A DNA stretch of 64,000 bases from Niabella beijingensis (GCF_020034665.1 NZ_JAIQDI010000001.1:1922001-1986000); one strand, 5' to 3'. Positions 1 through 9,486 are shown, counted from the stretch's first letter. The notes: generated from the sequence alone by a model not told the origin. Numbers and translations are program-made.

Positions 1-10
1 AAAAAAAACA

Positions 11-856
11 ATGAATCTTATTTTTCAAATAAAAAGCTGCATTTATATCGCACTGCTGGGCGGATCTTTTACGGCAGCAGCACAACAGTTTGTCCTGATC
101 CCGCCAGGTAGCTACCCCGTGGGGATGAGCGGCTCCGTTGAGAACCCGCCGCGCAGGGTCATCACAAAGGGATTCCGTATCGCCACTACTGAGCTGACAA
201 ATGCGGCATTTGAAAAATTCATAACCGCTACCGGCTACATCACAGAAGCCGAGCGTTTTAAGAACGGGCTTGTATTTGAACCGGGCCTTGAAGAGTTCCG
301 CTGGATCACCGACAGCACGGCGTACTGGCGGTATCCGAACGGCAGCAGCCGGGGTGGTATTGAGAACAAGATGGATCATCCTGTTACGGGCATCAGCTTT
401 ACCGATGCGCTGGCTTATTGTAAATGGGCCGGTGTGCGGCTGCCCACCCTGGATGAATGGGAAATAGCGGCCCGTGCCGGTTCCTCTACAAAATATTTTA
501 AAGGTGTCACCGATGCAACCATCAGCCGGTACGCCAATATCTGGCAGGGGCCGGATCATTTACAGGCCGACAGCACCGACGGTTTTATGTATACGGCGCC
601 TGTAGCGCATTTCAAACCCAATCCCCTGGGACTGTACGATGTGCTGGGTAATGTATTTGAGTTCTGCAGCGGTACCCTGCCCAGGGATAAGGGACGTAAA
701 GTGGCCCATGCCCGGGGCGGCTCCTGGTGGTGCAGTAAAAATGCCTGTAATTTTTTTAATACCGTTGACATCGGTTCGGTAAATCCCCATGCCTCTTTCA
801 GCAACCTGGGGTTCCGGGTGGTAAAAGAGCCCGGAGGTGCAGATCAGATGCAATAA
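11..856 (+). CDS. Exported formylglycine-generating-enzyme-like (SUMF1/FGE) protein
   Basis: FGE-sulfatase (SUMF1) domain protein of 281 residues. An N-terminal signal peptide ending near AAAQQ sends it to the periplasm or cell surface. Family landmarks occur in order: HPVTGISFTDALAYCKWAG, RLPTLDEWEIAARAG, GNVFEF, then RGGSW and NLGFRVVKE at the C terminus. Unlike many FGE-fold proteins that have lost catalysis, it keeps a C-x4-C pair (Cys241 and Cys246, in WCSKNAC) where true formylglycine-generating enzymes carry their copper-binding cysteines. By homology it could oxidise a cysteine of a sulfatase to formylglycine, but no sulfatase gene lies in the window. A non-catalytic role is the alternative. 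Only ten bases lie upstream, so its promoter and any operon partner are outside the window. Confidence 0.88.
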   Translation: MNLIFQIKSCIYIALLGGSFTAAAQQFVLIPPGSYPVGMSGSVENPPRRVITKGFRIATTELTNAAFEKFITATGYITEAERFKNGLVFEPGLEEFRWITDSTAYWRYPNGSSRGGIENKMDHPVTGISFTDALAYCKWAGVRLPTLDEWEIAARAGSSTKYFKGVTDATISRYANIWQGPDHLQADSTDGFMYTAPVAHFKPNPLGLYDVLGNVFEFCSGTLPRDKGRKVAHARGGSWWCSKNACNFFNTVDIGSVNPHASFSNLGFRVVKEPGGADQMQ

Positions 857-868
857 AAATCTAATACG

Positions 869-963
869 GATCCGTTACAGCAGGAAATCAAAAAAAGAAC
901 TTTAGCTTTACAGCGATCCCGAAAGTGTTCAGGCCGGTATGATCCATGAGATCCGTTACAGCA
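869..963. repeat. Pair of 14-bp direct repeats in the 857-1078 intergenic gap
   Basis: GATCCGTTACAGCA occurs at 869-882 and again at 950-963, exactly 81 bp apart, between the FGE-like gene and the sensor kinase. I see no exact TAnnTTTG element in this gap. The pair could be regulator sites for the kinase gene or a chance or duplication remnant. Confidence 0.4.
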
Positions 964-1078
964 AAACGGCAACGCCGCTTTGCCGGGAAGTGCCCGTTTT
1001 ATAAGGAGCTATTGTTGCGATCGGTCCGGATCCGGCGTTTTACACATCAGGTGCTGTCAAAACCTTTATCTGAGACAC

Positions 1079-3070
1079 ATGTATAGAAAACCTGTTATCC
1101 TGCTGCTGATGTTATGGTGGTGCACGTCCTCCTATGCACAGTATTATCTTTATTCCCCACAATATATAGACAGTATCCGGCAGTTGCTCTCACAGCCGGT
1201 GAGCGACAGCATTAAGGCCCGGGCCAGCTTTCAGCTGGCGACCTACTTTGTTTCCAAAGACACCCTTAAGGCCAAAGCCTATATTGCCAGCGGAAGAAAA
1301 CTGGCTGCTTCCAGCCCTTTTATGATCCAGGTGGCCAATGCAACAGAGGCTTATTACCTGTTTTATACCGGGGCAACGGAACAAAGCGAGGCGCTTTATA
1401 AGAAAGTAGAGGAAGGACTGGCCGGTTCCCCGGTAAAGGAAGCGCTGACCATCCGCTCCACTGCCTGGAGCAGCCGCGCTGTAATGCTGCAGAAAGCCGA
1501 TGATGATAAAGGTTATATCCAGCTGATGCTTTCAAAAGCCATCCCCCTGGCAGAACAGGCGAATGATTCCGCCTCCCTGGCTACCCACTATGTAGGCGTC
1601 GGTGTAGCATTTATGAACCTGGATCAAAATGAAAAAGCGGCCTCCTATTTTGACAAAGCCATTCCCATACTGATCCGGTTAAAGTCGGAAAGCCGTCTGA
1701 TAGCTGCCTATAAGCGTTCCGGCGAAAATTATGTGTTGTTAAAAAAATGGGATAAGGCAAAGGAGACCCTGGAGGCCTTTAAGGCCATCCTCTTCAAATA
1801 CCCGGAATCAGATCAGTATGCAGGCTATTATATGATTGAAGGGCTGTACCTGAAGGGACAACAAAAGTATAAAGAAGCGATCGCCAGTTTTGATAAAGCT
1901 ATTGAAAAGGCCAGCGGCCCTAATAAGGTATACTTTATTGATGAGCTGAATTTTTACAAGCTTGATTGCCTGCTGGAAACCAAGGAATACAATAAGGCGC
2001 TGACAGTGCTGAAAGCGCTTTCCTCCGATATGCGGAATATGGAAATGGACCAGAACCGCCTGGAAGTGTACCGTAAAGCAGCTGCGGTATACGCCGGACT
2101 TAAAGATTACCCCGCTGCCTACAGGTATCAGGCGTTGTACAGTCAGTTAAGCGACAGCCTGCATGAGAGTCATTTCAGAAATGACATTAACGAAATGGAA
2201 GCCCGCTACAAAACCGCGGAGTCCGAAAAACAGGTAGCCTCACTAAAGGCCGCCAATGCACAGGCTGCATTAAACGCCAGCAAAACCCGTCTTTTCAACA
2301 TTGTTCTGGGCGGTGCCTGCTTGCTGCTGCTGGCCTTTGCCACCTTTTACTACTTTTATTATAAAAGCAATAAACGGCTGCTGGAACAGGAGGCCGTCAA
2401 CCACCGCCAGCAGTTGAAAGAGCTGGCTCAGCAGCAACAGCTTTCCATTACCCGATCTATACTGGAAGGAGAAGAACGGGAGCGGGAGCGGCTTGCAAGG
2501 GATCTGCACGACGGGCTGGGGGGCCTGCTTTCAGGTGTAAAGATCAACTTCTCTTCCTGGGCAAAAAACAACCTTCCTGCAGCAACCGATGGTCCGTTCA
2601 ATAAAATCATGGGACAGCTGGATCATTCGGTGGGTGAACTCCGGCGTGTAGCCCGGAACCTGATGCCGCAATCGCTGATCGAATTCGGACTGGTCACCGC
2701 ACTTAAGGACCTCTGCGGATTTTATATGAAGGAAGGCCTGGAGATCGATTTTCAGCCCATCGATATCCATCCCGGAATTGACCGGTTGAAGCAGGTGCAT
2801 ATCTACCGCATTATACAGGAGCTGTTGTCCAATACCGTTAAACATGCTACGGCCAGTCACATTTTGCTCCAATGCAGCCAGAATGACGGCATCTTCTTCA
2901 TTACTATGGAAGACAACGGGATCGGCTTCAATCCCAAAAATCTTTCAGGAAAAAAAGGGTCCGGGATAAAGAATATTAAAAACCGGGTGGATTACCTGGA
3001 CGGGCAACTGGATATCAGGTCTGAGCCCGGTAGCGGAACCACTGTCAATATAGAGCTGAAAGTAGCCTGA
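1079..3070 (+). CDS. TPR-containing sensor histidine kinase (HisKA_3 type)
   Basis: Two-component sensor kinase. The ATG at 1079 is chosen over an upstream in-frame ATG at 980 because it begins a clean signal peptide (MYRKPVILLLMLWW then SYAQ). The order is: periplasmic TPR-like helical repeats over roughly residues 30-390, one membrane span (LGGACLLLLAFATFYYFYY), a Gln-rich coiled coil, a HisKA_3 phosphoacceptor segment (LARDLHDGLGG, His477) and a HATPase domain with NTVKHA, DNGIGF and GSGIKNI motifs. HisKA_3 kinases normally signal to NarL/LuxR-type regulators, but none lies beside it, so it is an orphan within this window. The signal is unknown; TPR sensors of this type are common in Bacteroidota. 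The VOC gene follows after 65 bp and may be co-transcribed. Confidence 0.92.
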   Translation: MYRKPVILLLMLWWCTSSYAQYYLYSPQYIDSIRQLLSQPVSDSIKARASFQLATYFVSKDTLKAKAYIASGRKLAASSPFMIQVANATEAYYLFYTGATEQSEALYKKVEEGLAGSPVKEALTIRSTAWSSRAVMLQKADDDKGYIQLMLSKAIPLAEQANDSASLATHYVGVGVAFMNLDQNEKAASYFDKAIPILIRLKSESRLIAAYKRSGENYVLLKKWDKAKETLEAFKAILFKYPESDQYAGYYMIEGLYLKGQQKYKEAIASFDKAIEKASGPNKVYFIDELNFYKLDCLLETKEYNKALTVLKALSSDMRNMEMDQNRLEVYRKAAAVYAGLKDYPAAYRYQALYSQLSDSLHESHFRNDINEMEARYKTAESEKQVASLKAANAQAALNASKTRLFNIVLGGACLLLLAFATFYYFYYKSNKRLLEQEAVNHRQQLKELAQQQQLSITRSILEGEERERERLARDLHDGLGGLLSGVKINFSSWAKNNLPAATDGPFNKIMGQLDHSVGELRRVARNLMPQSLIEFGLVTALKDLCGFYMKEGLEIDFQPIDIHPGIDRLKQVHIYRIIQELLSNTVKHATASHILLQCSQNDGIFFITMEDNGIGFNPKNLSGKKGSGIKNIKNRVDYLDGQLDIRSEPGSGTTVNIELKVA

Positions 3071-3135
3071 TGACTGCTACAAAACCAGGCGAAAGAACAT
3101 CTAATGAATTTAAAGAAACTGATAACATAAGAATC

Positions 3136-3525
3136 ATGCAGATCGATCACATAGCTATCTGGGCAGACGACCTCGAACAATTACGCCGCTTTTACACCAA
3201 TTATTTCCATGCTGTGAGCAGCGAACGCTATCACAATCCCCGCAGGGAATTCTACTCCTATTTTCTTTCCTTTGGCAGCGGGGGAAGTCGTATTGAACTG
3301 ATGCAGATGCCACAGATCAGCGATGCGGGACCAAAACGAGGCTATACCAAAGGGATCGCACACATTGCGATCTCGGTAGGCGGCAAAGAGCAGGTAGACC
3401 AATTAACGGAGCAGCTGCGGGCAGATGGTTTTACCATTGCAGGCGAACCTAGAACCACCGGTGACGGCTATTACGAAAGTGTGGTGCTGGATCCTGAAGG
3501 CAATGTGGTAGAGCTGGTAGCCTGA
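3136..3525 (+). CDS. VOC / glyoxalase-like family protein
   Basis: Single-domain vicinal-oxygen-chelate protein of 129 residues. The metal-site pattern is intact: His in IDHIAI near the N terminus, Glu in RIELM, His in IAHIAIS, and Glu in the terminal VVELVA. The fold binds a divalent metal and serves glyoxalase I, dioxygenases and epimerases; the substrate cannot be told from sequence. The ATG at 3136 is preferred to the one at 3070, which overlaps the kinase stop and adds 22 polar residues with no family similarity. It ends 4 bp from the convergent stop of the next gene. Cytoplasmic, with no signal peptide. Confidence 0.88.
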   Translation: MQIDHIAIWADDLEQLRRFYTNYFHAVSSERYHNPRREFYSYFLSFGSGGSRIELMQMPQISDAGPKRGYTKGIAHIAISVGGKEQVDQLTEQLRADGFTIAGEPRTTGDGYYESVVLDPEGNVVELVA

Positions 3526-3529
3526 GGCA

Positions 3530-5065
3530 TCAGCCGGCCGGACTGAATAATTTTACCACGCCGTCATCTTCACTGCTCACCACGAGCAGCGATTTCTTTG
3601 TAGGGCTGTCCTTGGCAGGAATAAACAGTACCCCTTCCGGAGCATCACCGGACTCCAGCAATTGCAAAAACTTCGGTTGTTTTGGATCACTGATATCGTA
3701 AACTGCTACAGCGTCTACCCGTTCCATTCCAACAAATGCAACGGGCGTTGTTCCTACCTTACCGATGGCCATGCCTTCCGGCTCAATAGACTTGTCGTCG
3801 CTTCTTCCATCGTCATACTTTCCGGCGGCGACCAGTTTTTTATCCAGTTCGTTTTTACTGTCATAAACCTGGGCACCGGTAAGGCCATTCCATACACTGA
3901 AAGAACGGGCACCAAAGGAATACAGTTCGTCATAATCACCGTCGCCATCTTTATCTCCCAGGAATTTTGTAATGTTCAGGCGGCCCAGTACTGCTTTTGC
4001 CTGTAATGCAGCCGCATCCGGAAAAGCTGCCGCATCCAGCTTTACATCTTTTATCCGTACCGGCTCTTCAAAGTCACCCCACTCACGGGCATCCCCTTCA
4101 TTGGCCGTAAATAAATAGGGAATACCGCCTACTTCCGTTACGGCAATCCCATCCGGCATATATACGCCTTTAACCGGCCAGTTCTTTAACTCGGTCTTTC
4201 CATCCTCATCACTTACATCTATCTCATTGCCGGCCATATTATAATCCTTAAAACCCAGCGGAAAAATTTCCGTTATTGTTTTGGATGTGATATCCATTTT
4301 AGCGATGCCGTTGTTTTCCTGCAGGGTGATCCATGCTGTTTTTGAATCGGAGGAAACGGTTATATATTCCGGCTCAATGTCCTTTACGAAATCATTGGTC
4401 TTGCCGAAAATGCGGAATCCCTTTGCCTCCAGGGCCGCACGTTTTCCGGCAAACGCCGCAAAGTTCACTGTGGTTACAGCATAGTTCTCCTTAACGGAAA
4501 TAATGGAAACCGTTCCTTCGGGATCCACTGCATAGCTTTCTGTAGTGGGCTCACCTTCATTGGCGGTAAGAATATAATTGCCATCCGGCGTATAGGTGAT
4601 CATATCCGGCAGGGCACCTACCGTTATCGATTTTACTTCTGTATAATCCGAAGTATTGAACACAACCACTTTGCCGTTATCTGTTTTTACGGAAGCCTGT
4701 ATGGCCGCAGCCACTTTACCGGCGGAAACACCAAGACTGTTTACCGCGCCGCCATAGGGCGCCAGGCTGATGGAATGGATCTTTTTGGGTGCAGCAGGAT
4801 TGCTGATATCCACTACATCAATAAAATTGGTGGCCGTTTCATTATCAACACCGGCGCTGTTGTTCACCACAAACAGCCGCTTTGTAGCCGGGTCATAAGC
4901 CGATATCTCTGCAGCGCCCTGATCGCCTACATCAATTTGTCCCACACTTTTAAAAGTGGAAGGATCTTCCATAATCATCTCTTCCGGGGTGATATCATTG
5001 TCGCTGCGATCGCAGGCCGTCATTCCAAGCAGCACTGTCAAAAGCAGTGTCATCCGATGTTTCAT
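3530..5065 (-). CDS. Choice-of-anchor I family beta-propeller lipoprotein
   Basis: Surface or periplasmic lipoprotein of 511 residues. The start at 5065 gives MKHRMTLLLTVLLGMTAC, a signal peptide with lipobox and acylated Cys; the longer in-frame start would bury it. The body matches the choice-of-anchor I domain: repeated propeller strands such as DVVDISNPAAPKKI, YTPDGNYILTANEGEP, FTANEGDAREW and ISDPKQPKFLQLLESGD, plus an acidic segment DKDGDGDYDELYSFGARSF that looks Ca-binding. Members occur beside phosphatases and in secreted esterase-like proteins, but the activity is not established. It stands alone on the minus strand between two plus-strand blocks, with its own promoter element just upstream. 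Confidence 0.85.
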   Translation of the reverse strand: MKHRMTLLLTVLLGMTACDRSDNDITPEEMIMEDPSTFKSVGQIDVGDQGAAEISAYDPATKRLFVVNNSAGVDNETATNFIDVVDISNPAAPKKIHSISLAPYGGAVNSLGVSAGKVAAAIQASVKTDNGKVVVFNTSDYTEVKSITVGALPDMITYTPDGNYILTANEGEPTTESYAVDPEGTVSIISVKENYAVTTVNFAAFAGKRAALEAKGFRIFGKTNDFVKDIEPEYITVSSDSKTAWITLQENNGIAKMDITSKTITEIFPLGFKDYNMAGNEIDVSDEDGKTELKNWPVKGVYMPDGIAVTEVGGIPYLFTANEGDAREWGDFEEPVRIKDVKLDAAAFPDAAALQAKAVLGRLNITKFLGDKDGDGDYDELYSFGARSFSVWNGLTGAQVYDSKNELDKKLVAAGKYDDGRSDDKSIEPEGMAIGKVGTTPVAFVGMERVDAVAVYDISDPKQPKFLQLLESGDAPEGVLFIPAKDSPTKKSLLVVSSEDDGVVKLFSPAG

Positions 5066-5081
5066 GCTGATACAATTTGAG

Positions 5082-5089
5082 CAAATGTA
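5082..5089 (-). promoter_or_regulatory. Bacteroidota -7 element for the 3530-5065 gene
   Basis: On the minus strand this reads TACATTTG, an exact TAnnTTTG match, placing a start of transcription about ten bases before the ATG at 5065. Two TTTG candidates for the -33 box lie 15 and 26 bp away, neither ideally spaced, so only the -7 box is convincing. Confidence 0.5.
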
Positions 5090-5187
5090 TCGGCAGGGGG
5101 TTACCAAATTGTAACCAAACCTTTATCAAAATGTTATTACAGTACATCGCCAGTGGCTGAAAATTCCGGGCAACAAGGTCCGCCTGC

Positions 5188-7977
5188 TCAGAAACTATAG
5201 GATCCGGATTGTAGTTCGTAAACGGTTATGCCATCCCGTTTTTCTATCACACGGATCGCATCTTTCTTTTCTTTCAGCAGCAGGCCGTCAGTATCTGCGA
5301 TCTTCAGCAAGGCCGTACTGTTCGGGGGAATCGCCACTTCCATATGAAGTTTTCCGTTCGTTCGGCTCCAGTTGCTTTTGATCAGCCCTGCGGGCGATTC
5401 AAAGGTTGCTTTTGCCCAGCTCAGTTTTGATGTTTCGATCCCGGGGGGCTGAATAATAAATCGTTCATAGCCCGGTTTATCCACCTTAATACCGGCCAGA
5501 CCATCGATGTACCAGGCGCCGGGATATAAAAAAGAGCTGTGCAGCAGTGAATGCCCCGGCAGGTCTTTTTCCCACATTTCCCAGATTGTTGTGGCGCCAT
5601 TCGCCTTCATATATCCCCAGCCCGGATAATCCGTTTTGGAGGTCATTTCAAATAACAGGTCCTGCCGGTTCTGCTCCCGCAGCAGTTTGAACAGCAGCGC
5701 ACCACCTGTTATCCCCACATGGATGTGTCCTTTCCGGCGCACCCGTATCTCATTTTCCAGCCGGGTCCAAACCTGTTTTTTATCCGTATCAGGAACCACG
5801 TCTGCAAGCAGGGCCGCAACGAGGTTGCCCATCGAACCATCTGCATAGGAAGTATCCGCCGGGTTGAAGAATTTTTTATGGATGATGGTGCTGAAAGCTT
5901 CTGCCTGACCGTTCCATTTTGCTGCCCATTCCTTTTCGCCGATCTGGTCCGCGATCTTTGCTGCGATCCGCAGGTTATAGATGCGGTACAGGTTATTAAA
6001 GCACCCGTTCTGGGGCGAATCATTGTTCATCCCTTCCGCTGTGGCATTTGGCCAGAGCCAGTCGCCCAGGAAATCCCATCTTCCGCCAAAGCGCTGCAGT
6101 ATGCCGTCGCGTGTATTGCTTTCCAGAAAATCGACCCAGTTGCGGATAATGGAAAAGTTCTTCCGGAGGATCGTTTCATCTCCATACTGGCGGTAAAAGT
6201 ACCAGGGCAGCGTTACCACAATACCGCCCCATGCCGGACCGCCGCCGCCCATATAGGTAGGCGCCGTATGCGGCAGAATACCTTTATGAAGATGACGGCC
6301 ACTCATCACTTCCTTTCTGGCAAATGCCGTGTCATACATATTACCCACAATGGATTCGGTACCGCTTACATCCCGCCAGTCTTCCATCCACTTGGTATAA
6401 AGCGCACCCACCTGATAATTCAGCATTCCTGTTTCACAGGTTGCATGGGCATCACCTCCGTAGCCCAGGCGTTCCCGCTGGGGGCAGTCTACGATAAACC
6501 CGCCTAGCGACAGGTTCTCATACGTCCACCGCACGGTATTATAAATCCAGTTCTGCAAAGGATCCGAACAGCTGAAGGTAGCCGCATCCTTATAGGCGGT
6601 CCGGGCCATCCATCCTTTAATGGCGCCGGGCTCCGGTTCTTTCGTTACACCTTTTATAGTGATCCACCGGCCGGAGCCGTAATTGAACCGATTCTTAAAA
6701 GTGCCTTTGCCTGTTTTATCAAAAATATAGGCACTGTGCAGACCAAAGGTCATTTCCATATTCTCCCGTTCGGAAAAAAGCAGCTCCGCCCGGTGGCCCG
6801 GCTTTCCTTCAAGATCAATCGTTGTCCAGCCGGCGAAGTTGACGCCCATGTCCACCCGGTAGGTACTGTCATTGATCTTTTTGACCGATACCGGCCGGAT
6901 CTCATCAAAAAGCCGGTTCTGTTCTACCTGCTGGGCGGATATTTTCAGTTTGGGATCATAGCTGGTAGCATTCCGCCAGTCTTCATCCGCATAGCCGATG
7001 GTGTTCCACTGCGGTTCATCAAGATTGGCATCCCAGAGCTCTCCTCCCATCCTGTTGGAATTCCAGACGCCCAATAGCCGGCTCGGACTGCTTTTAACTT
7101 TCCAGGTCGCATCCGTATGAACCGAAGCAAAGGGCCGGGCTTCAGGGCCCGGATCCGCATTTTCATAGAAGTCCACCTGTGCGGCCACGATCGGAGTATT
7201 GGGCCGGTCTTTTGTTATATAAGGTCCGTGTATGGACCAGGAAGTGCCCAGCCAGAGACCGATCACATTCCTGCCTTTGCTCAGGTAGGGGGCAATATCA
7301 TAGGAAACATAACGGGCACGTTTCGTAAGATCTGTTACCGCTGTTGCCATTACCGCATCCCCTACCCGCTTTCCGTTTACATACAGCTCATGAAACCCTG
7401 CGGAAGCAACAAACAGCACCGCCTGCCCCGGAAGTTTTTCCAGGGAGAACGATTTCCGCAGCCAGGGATCCGGGATATTGCAGTCCGGTTGTGCCGGATC
7501 AAAGACCACCGGGGATCCGATCCACCCTGCCTTCCATTCCTGCGGACGGATGATCCCTGTATGCCAGTACGTGCTTTCACTCCAGCCGGAGACGGCATTT
7601 TTTTCATCCCTGACGGCTACCTTCCAGTAGTACCTGCGATCGGAATGCAGTGGCACTCCCTGGAAAACGACCTGTCCCATTTGTGCCGATGGCTTCCATT
7701 CGGAATCCCACAGGTCCCCGATATTGGCATCCAGCTTTTTCAACGAGCTGGCCACCAGTATGCGGTATGCTGTTTGCTTTTGCCCGTACAGCTGCTTGTT
7801 TGTGCTCTGCAATGTCCAGCTGAACCGGGGCTGCTGAATATCCAGTCCCATGGGCCTTTCCAGGTATTCCACTTTCAGGTTTACGGGAAGCAACGGCGCC
7901 TGCGCCACGGACCCCAGAGTTGGCAACAGCAGAAAAAGGGCAGCACATATTTTAAGCATACGCGGTATTGGCATCAT
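5188..7977 (-). CDS. Alpha-L-rhamnosidase, glycoside hydrolase family 78
   Basis: Large secreted glycosidase (about 930 residues). The start at 7977 (or 7974) gives a signal peptide (MLKICAALFLLLPTLGSVAQA); longer in-frame starts up to 8103 add about 40 residues unlike a leader. Order: N-terminal Fn3-like domain (VEYLERPMGLDIQQPRFSW), a beta-sandwich rhamnosidase N domain with LYVNGKRVGD and GLWLGTSW, a concanavalin-like linker, then an (alpha/alpha)6 catalytic barrel containing DCPQRERLGYGGDAH and WDFLGDWLWP, and a C-terminal beta-domain. The DCPQRER block is characteristic of GH78 and carries acidic active-site residues. It removes terminal alpha-L-rhamnose from plant or bacterial glycans. 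The AraC regulator starts divergently about 330 bp away and is the obvious candidate controller. Confidence 0.93.
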   Translation of the reverse strand: MMPIPRMLKICAALFLLLPTLGSVAQAPLLPVNLKVEYLERPMGLDIQQPRFSWTLQSTNKQLYGQKQTAYRILVASSLKKLDANIGDLWDSEWKPSAQMGQVVFQGVPLHSDRRYYWKVAVRDEKNAVSGWSESTYWHTGIIRPQEWKAGWIGSPVVFDPAQPDCNIPDPWLRKSFSLEKLPGQAVLFVASAGFHELYVNGKRVGDAVMATAVTDLTKRARYVSYDIAPYLSKGRNVIGLWLGTSWSIHGPYITKDRPNTPIVAAQVDFYENADPGPEARPFASVHTDATWKVKSSPSRLLGVWNSNRMGGELWDANLDEPQWNTIGYADEDWRNATSYDPKLKISAQQVEQNRLFDEIRPVSVKKINDSTYRVDMGVNFAGWTTIDLEGKPGHRAELLFSERENMEMTFGLHSAYIFDKTGKGTFKNRFNYGSGRWITIKGVTKEPEPGAIKGWMARTAYKDAATFSCSDPLQNWIYNTVRWTYENLSLGGFIVDCPQRERLGYGGDAHATCETGMLNYQVGALYTKWMEDWRDVSGTESIVGNMYDTAFARKEVMSGRHLHKGILPHTAPTYMGGGGPAWGGIVVTLPWYFYRQYGDETILRKNFSIIRNWVDFLESNTRDGILQRFGGRWDFLGDWLWPNATAEGMNNDSPQNGCFNNLYRIYNLRIAAKIADQIGEKEWAAKWNGQAEAFSTIIHKKFFNPADTSYADGSMGNLVAALLADVVPDTDKKQVWTRLENEIRVRRKGHIHVGITGGALLFKLLREQNRQDLLFEMTSKTDYPGWGYMKANGATTIWEMWEKDLPGHSLLHSSFLYPGAWYIDGLAGIKVDKPGYERFIIQPPGIETSKLSWAKATFESPAGLIKSNWSRTNGKLHMEVAIPPNSTALLKIADTDGLLLKEKKDAIRVIEKRDGITVYELQSGSYSF

Positions 7978-8305
7978 TTTATCGTTATCTGTTTTGAATG
8001 TTTCAATCCTGCGGCATCTCCTTCCTCCGGTTTCAAAGCGGCCATTGGATGTTCTTCCGTTCACCATTTTCATTTCCGTCCGTCCCGGTATCTCCACTGC
8101 CACCGTCTTATTAGGATAGAATAAAAGCCTTTAGAAAGGGTAACCGCTAAAATACAGATTTGATCTTATAAAAGAGGAGGTCTATAAAATAAAAACGGCG
8201 GTCGAAATAAACAATTACTCCTGTACAGAAGTGTCAGGGACCGGGAATTTCAATTGCAAAGCACGGTTCGCCCCAGGCAGTAGGTCCACTACAGCCGTTT
8301 CTGCT

Positions 8306-8313
8306 TATTTTTG
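8306..8313 (+). promoter_or_regulatory. -7 promoter element overlapping the first possible AraC start
   Basis: TATTTTTG is an exact TAnnTTTG match. It overlaps the TTG at 8311 that gives the longest reading of the AraC gene, which argues that translation begins further in, for example at the TTG at 8338. The rest of the 7978-8310 gap shows no clear minus-strand promoter for the rhamnosidase. Confidence 0.5.
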
Positions 8314-9486
8314 CCCTGTTTTATTAAGATCATTATTTTGGCTATCGTTTATTTAACCGGCATTATTATCACCTTCTTCCTGTCCTCTCTTTTACTAACC
8401 AAAAAAAGAAAGGCAAAGGCCGATTATATTCTCGCTGCATGGCTGTTCTTCTTAGGGCTGCATCTTTTTTTGTTTTACGTGGTGCTTACAAAAAAATACG
8501 AGGACTGGCCGTTCCTGCTGGGCATCAGTATTCCGTTCCCGCTTGCGCACGGACCTTTTTTATACCTCTATACTGCTGCACTTACGAATCAATTCCCCCG
8601 GAAAAGCCGGTGGATCTGGCATTTTCTGCCGGTACTGGTCCTTTATGTGCTGCTGGCCGGTTTTTTAACGCTGCCGGGCTCCGGAAAAATATATGTATAT
8701 GAACACGAAGGCAGGGGCTATGAACAGGAGGCGGTCTATATATTCGCAGCGATCGTTCTCTCCGGCATCGCTTACATCATCCTTTCATTATTACTTTTAA
8801 GAAAACACCGGAAGCGCATCCTGGAACAATATGCAGCTACTGAAAAAGTAAACCTGAACTGGCTCCGGTACCTGATCCTGGGTATCGGCGTCATCTGGGC
8901 GGTTGTTATCTGGGGGAATGAAGCATCCATTTATACGGTGGTCGTTTTTTTTATCCTGTTCATCGGCTATTTCGGGATCAAGCAGGTAGGCATCCTTAAC
9001 CGTCCGGAAGAAGTAATAATACCACCGGTTGCAGCAACATACCCGGATCCTCCGGAAACAAATGAATTGATTATAGCCGAAACGCCGCAAACCGCCCCTA
9101 AAAAATACCAGAAATCGCGGCTGAGCCAGGATGCAATTGAAAAGATACAGGCCGGACTCAAACAGTTAATGGAACAGGAACGCCTGTTCACCAACCCCGA
9201 ATTAACCCTGAGCGATCTGAGCCAGCGGTTAGCGATACACCCGAATATCCTGTCGCAGGTGATCAACTCCACGGAAGAAAAAAATTTTTATGATTACGTG
9301 AATACCCTTCGTGTGGAGGCGTTTTTAAAACTGCTGGCAGAACCGGCAAATAAAAAATACACGCTGCTTTCGCTGGCATTTGACTGCGGCTTTAACTCAA
9401 AAGCTTCTTTTAACAGGAACTTCAAAAAATACCAGGGTCTTACCCCTACCGAATACCAGAAACAAGTAGAGCAGGAGGGCTTATAA
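8311..9486 (+). CDS. Membrane-embedded AraC-family transcription regulator
   Basis: Regulator with about seven hydrophobic membrane segments over residues 1-230 and a cytoplasmic AraC-type double helix-turn-helix at the C terminus (TLSDLSQRLAIHPNILSQVI and LLSLAFDCGFNSKASFNRNF, ending GLTPTEYQKQ). This architecture is frequent in Bacteroidota and couples a membrane-sensed signal to transcription. No ATG lies between the upstream in-frame stop at 8281 and the first hydrophobic helix, so it must use TTG (8311 or 8338) or another rare start. A promoter box overlapping 8311 favours 8338. Candidate targets are the divergent GH78 gene and the downstream hydrolase, whose promoter region carries regularly spaced 10-bp repeats. 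Confidence 0.88.
   Translation: MPCFIKIIILAIVYLTGIIITFFLSSLLLTKKRKAKADYILAAWLFFLGLHLFLFYVVLTKKYEDWPFLLGISIPFPLAHGPFLYLYTAALTNQFPRKSRWIWHFLPVLVLYVLLAGFLTLPGSGKIYVYEHEGRGYEQEAVYIFAAIVLSGIAYIILSLLLLRKHRKRILEQYAATEKVNLNWLRYLILGIGVIWAVVIWGNEASIYTVVVFFILFIGYFGIKQVGILNRPEEVIIPPVAATYPDPPETNELIIAETPQTAPKKYQKSRLSQDAIEKIQAGLKQLMEQERLFTNPELTLSDLSQRLAIHPNILSQVINSTEEKNFYDYVNTLRVEAFLKLLAEPANKKYTLLSLAFDCGFNSKASFNRNFKKYQGLTPTEYQKQVEQEGL

Noticed and set aside
5719..6507. Plus-strand open frame of 262 codons within the GH78 gene
   Set aside because: Antisense to the rhamnosidase catalytic domain, with no recognisable protein features.
7117..8124. Long plus-strand open frame opposite the GH78 gene
   Set aside because: It is the antisense shadow of a convincing rhamnosidase; its translation has no domain or signal sequence and is rich in Pro/Cys/His as expected from a complementary frame.
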